From NCBI GenBank assembly GCA_946002045.1, contig CAMFYM010000097.1, positions 1-5,136 on the forward strand: a stretch of DNA of 5,136 bases, in the 5' to 3' direction. Shown here piece after piece: positions 4,824-5,136 of this stretch. The stretch is from an uncultured Clostridia bacterium (lineage in GTDB: Bacteria > Bacillota > Clostridia > Oscillospirales > Acutalibacteraceae). The stretch's first letter is position 1. Each line of letters starts with the position of its first letter. The translations under genes were made by a program, and so were the position numbers. The notes beneath the pieces were generated by a model. It was not told the origin of the DNA, ran no database searches, and saw only the letters and a list, made by a program, of their open reading frames with translations.

Positions 4824-5136
4824 ATGGCAAAAAAGTTTTGCTACCTTTTTTCAGAAGGTAATGCTAACATGAGAGAGCTTCTCGGTGGTAAGGGTGCAAA
4901 CCTCGCTGAGATGACAAACATCGGTCTTCCTGTACCACAGGGCTTCACAATCACAACTGAAGCTTGTACTCAGTACTACGAAGACGGCCGTCAAATCAAT
5001 GACGAAATCATGGCAGAGATTAACGAGTACATCGGCAAGATGGAGGAAATCACCGGCAAAAAGTTCGGCGATATGGAAAATCCACTTCTCGTTTCTGTTC
5101 GTTCAGGTGCAAGAGCATCTATGCCCGGTATGATGG
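4824..5136 (+). CDS. ppdK: Pyruvate, phosphate dikinase (partial, N-terminal 104 residues)
   Basis: The 5' end of a gene for an enzyme of nearly 900 residues that interconverts pyruvate + ATP + phosphate and phosphoenolpyruvate + AMP + pyrophosphate. In anaerobic Clostridia it works in glycolysis/gluconeogenesis. The visible part belongs to the nucleotide-binding domain: YLFSEG (7-12), LLGGKGANLAEM (19-30, ATP-contact Lys23), GLPVPQGFTITTEAC (34-48) and PLLVSVRSGARASMPGMM (87-104, Arg93 in the ATP site). GGKGANLAEM and VRSGARASMPGMM are diagnostic of PPDK rather than PEP synthase. The start is the ATG at 4824, with GGAGG (4809-4813) 10 bases upstream. Many codons end in C (ATC, TTC, GGC, TAC), fitting a highly expressed gene. 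The catalytic His and PEP-binding domains lie beyond the right edge. Confidence 0.96.
   Translation, partial: MAKKFCYLFSEGNANMRELLGGKGANLAEMTNIGLPVPQGFTITTEACTQYYEDGRQINDEIMAEINEYIGKMEEITGKKFGDMENPLLVSVRSGARASMPGMM

Overview
The window looks like a chromosomal segment from a low-to-moderate G+C Gram-positive anaerobe of the Clostridia, most like the Ruminococcaceae/Lachnospiraceae gut bacteria. The reasons are strong GGAGG-type ribosome binding sites with GTG and TTG starts, sigma-A-type promoters, a YtrA-type GntR/ABC operon, a VanW-family lipoprotein with threonine-rich linkers, an ADP-independent pyruvate phosphate dikinase, and intergenic GGCTCCC...GGGAGC double-hairpin repeats of a kind I associate with gut Firmicutes. 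The taxonomic call is inference.

Layout. Positions 1-1972 (minus strand) hold a compact three-gene operon read right to left: a GntR regulator (GTG start at 1972), an ABC ATPase (ATG at 1602) and an ABC permease (ATG at 734) that runs off the left edge. The genes overlap by 8 and 29 bases, so translation is probably coupled. A sigma-A-like promoter lies at 2024-2052, and a 27-bp inverted repeat covers the predicted transcription start (1995-2021), a likely autoregulatory operator.

Positions 2053-2382 contain no gene. They are filled by four short double-hairpin repeats. Two are near-identical direct copies of about 80 bp (2068-2146 and 2291-2371). Between them are two diverged relatives placed tail to tail (2157-2209 and 2225-2275).

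Positions 2383-4587 (minus strand) hold glmU followed by a VanW-family lipoprotein gene. The glmU stop codon directly abuts the TTG start of the lipoprotein gene, whose ribosome binding site lies inside the last glmU codons. This ties UDP-GlcNAc synthesis (peptidoglycan precursor supply) to a putative cell-surface protein. The glmU promoter lies at 4625-4653.

Positions 4702-5136 (plus strand) hold the divergent ppdK promoter, a leader with a bulged long stem-loop at the predicted transcript 5' end, and the first 104 codons of pyruvate phosphate dikinase, cut by the right edge.

No complete new system is evident. The points most worth following are the hairpin-repeat cluster, with a structure-preserving difference between copies, the glmU-vanW coupling, the promoter/operator of the ABC operon and the ppdK leader hairpin.
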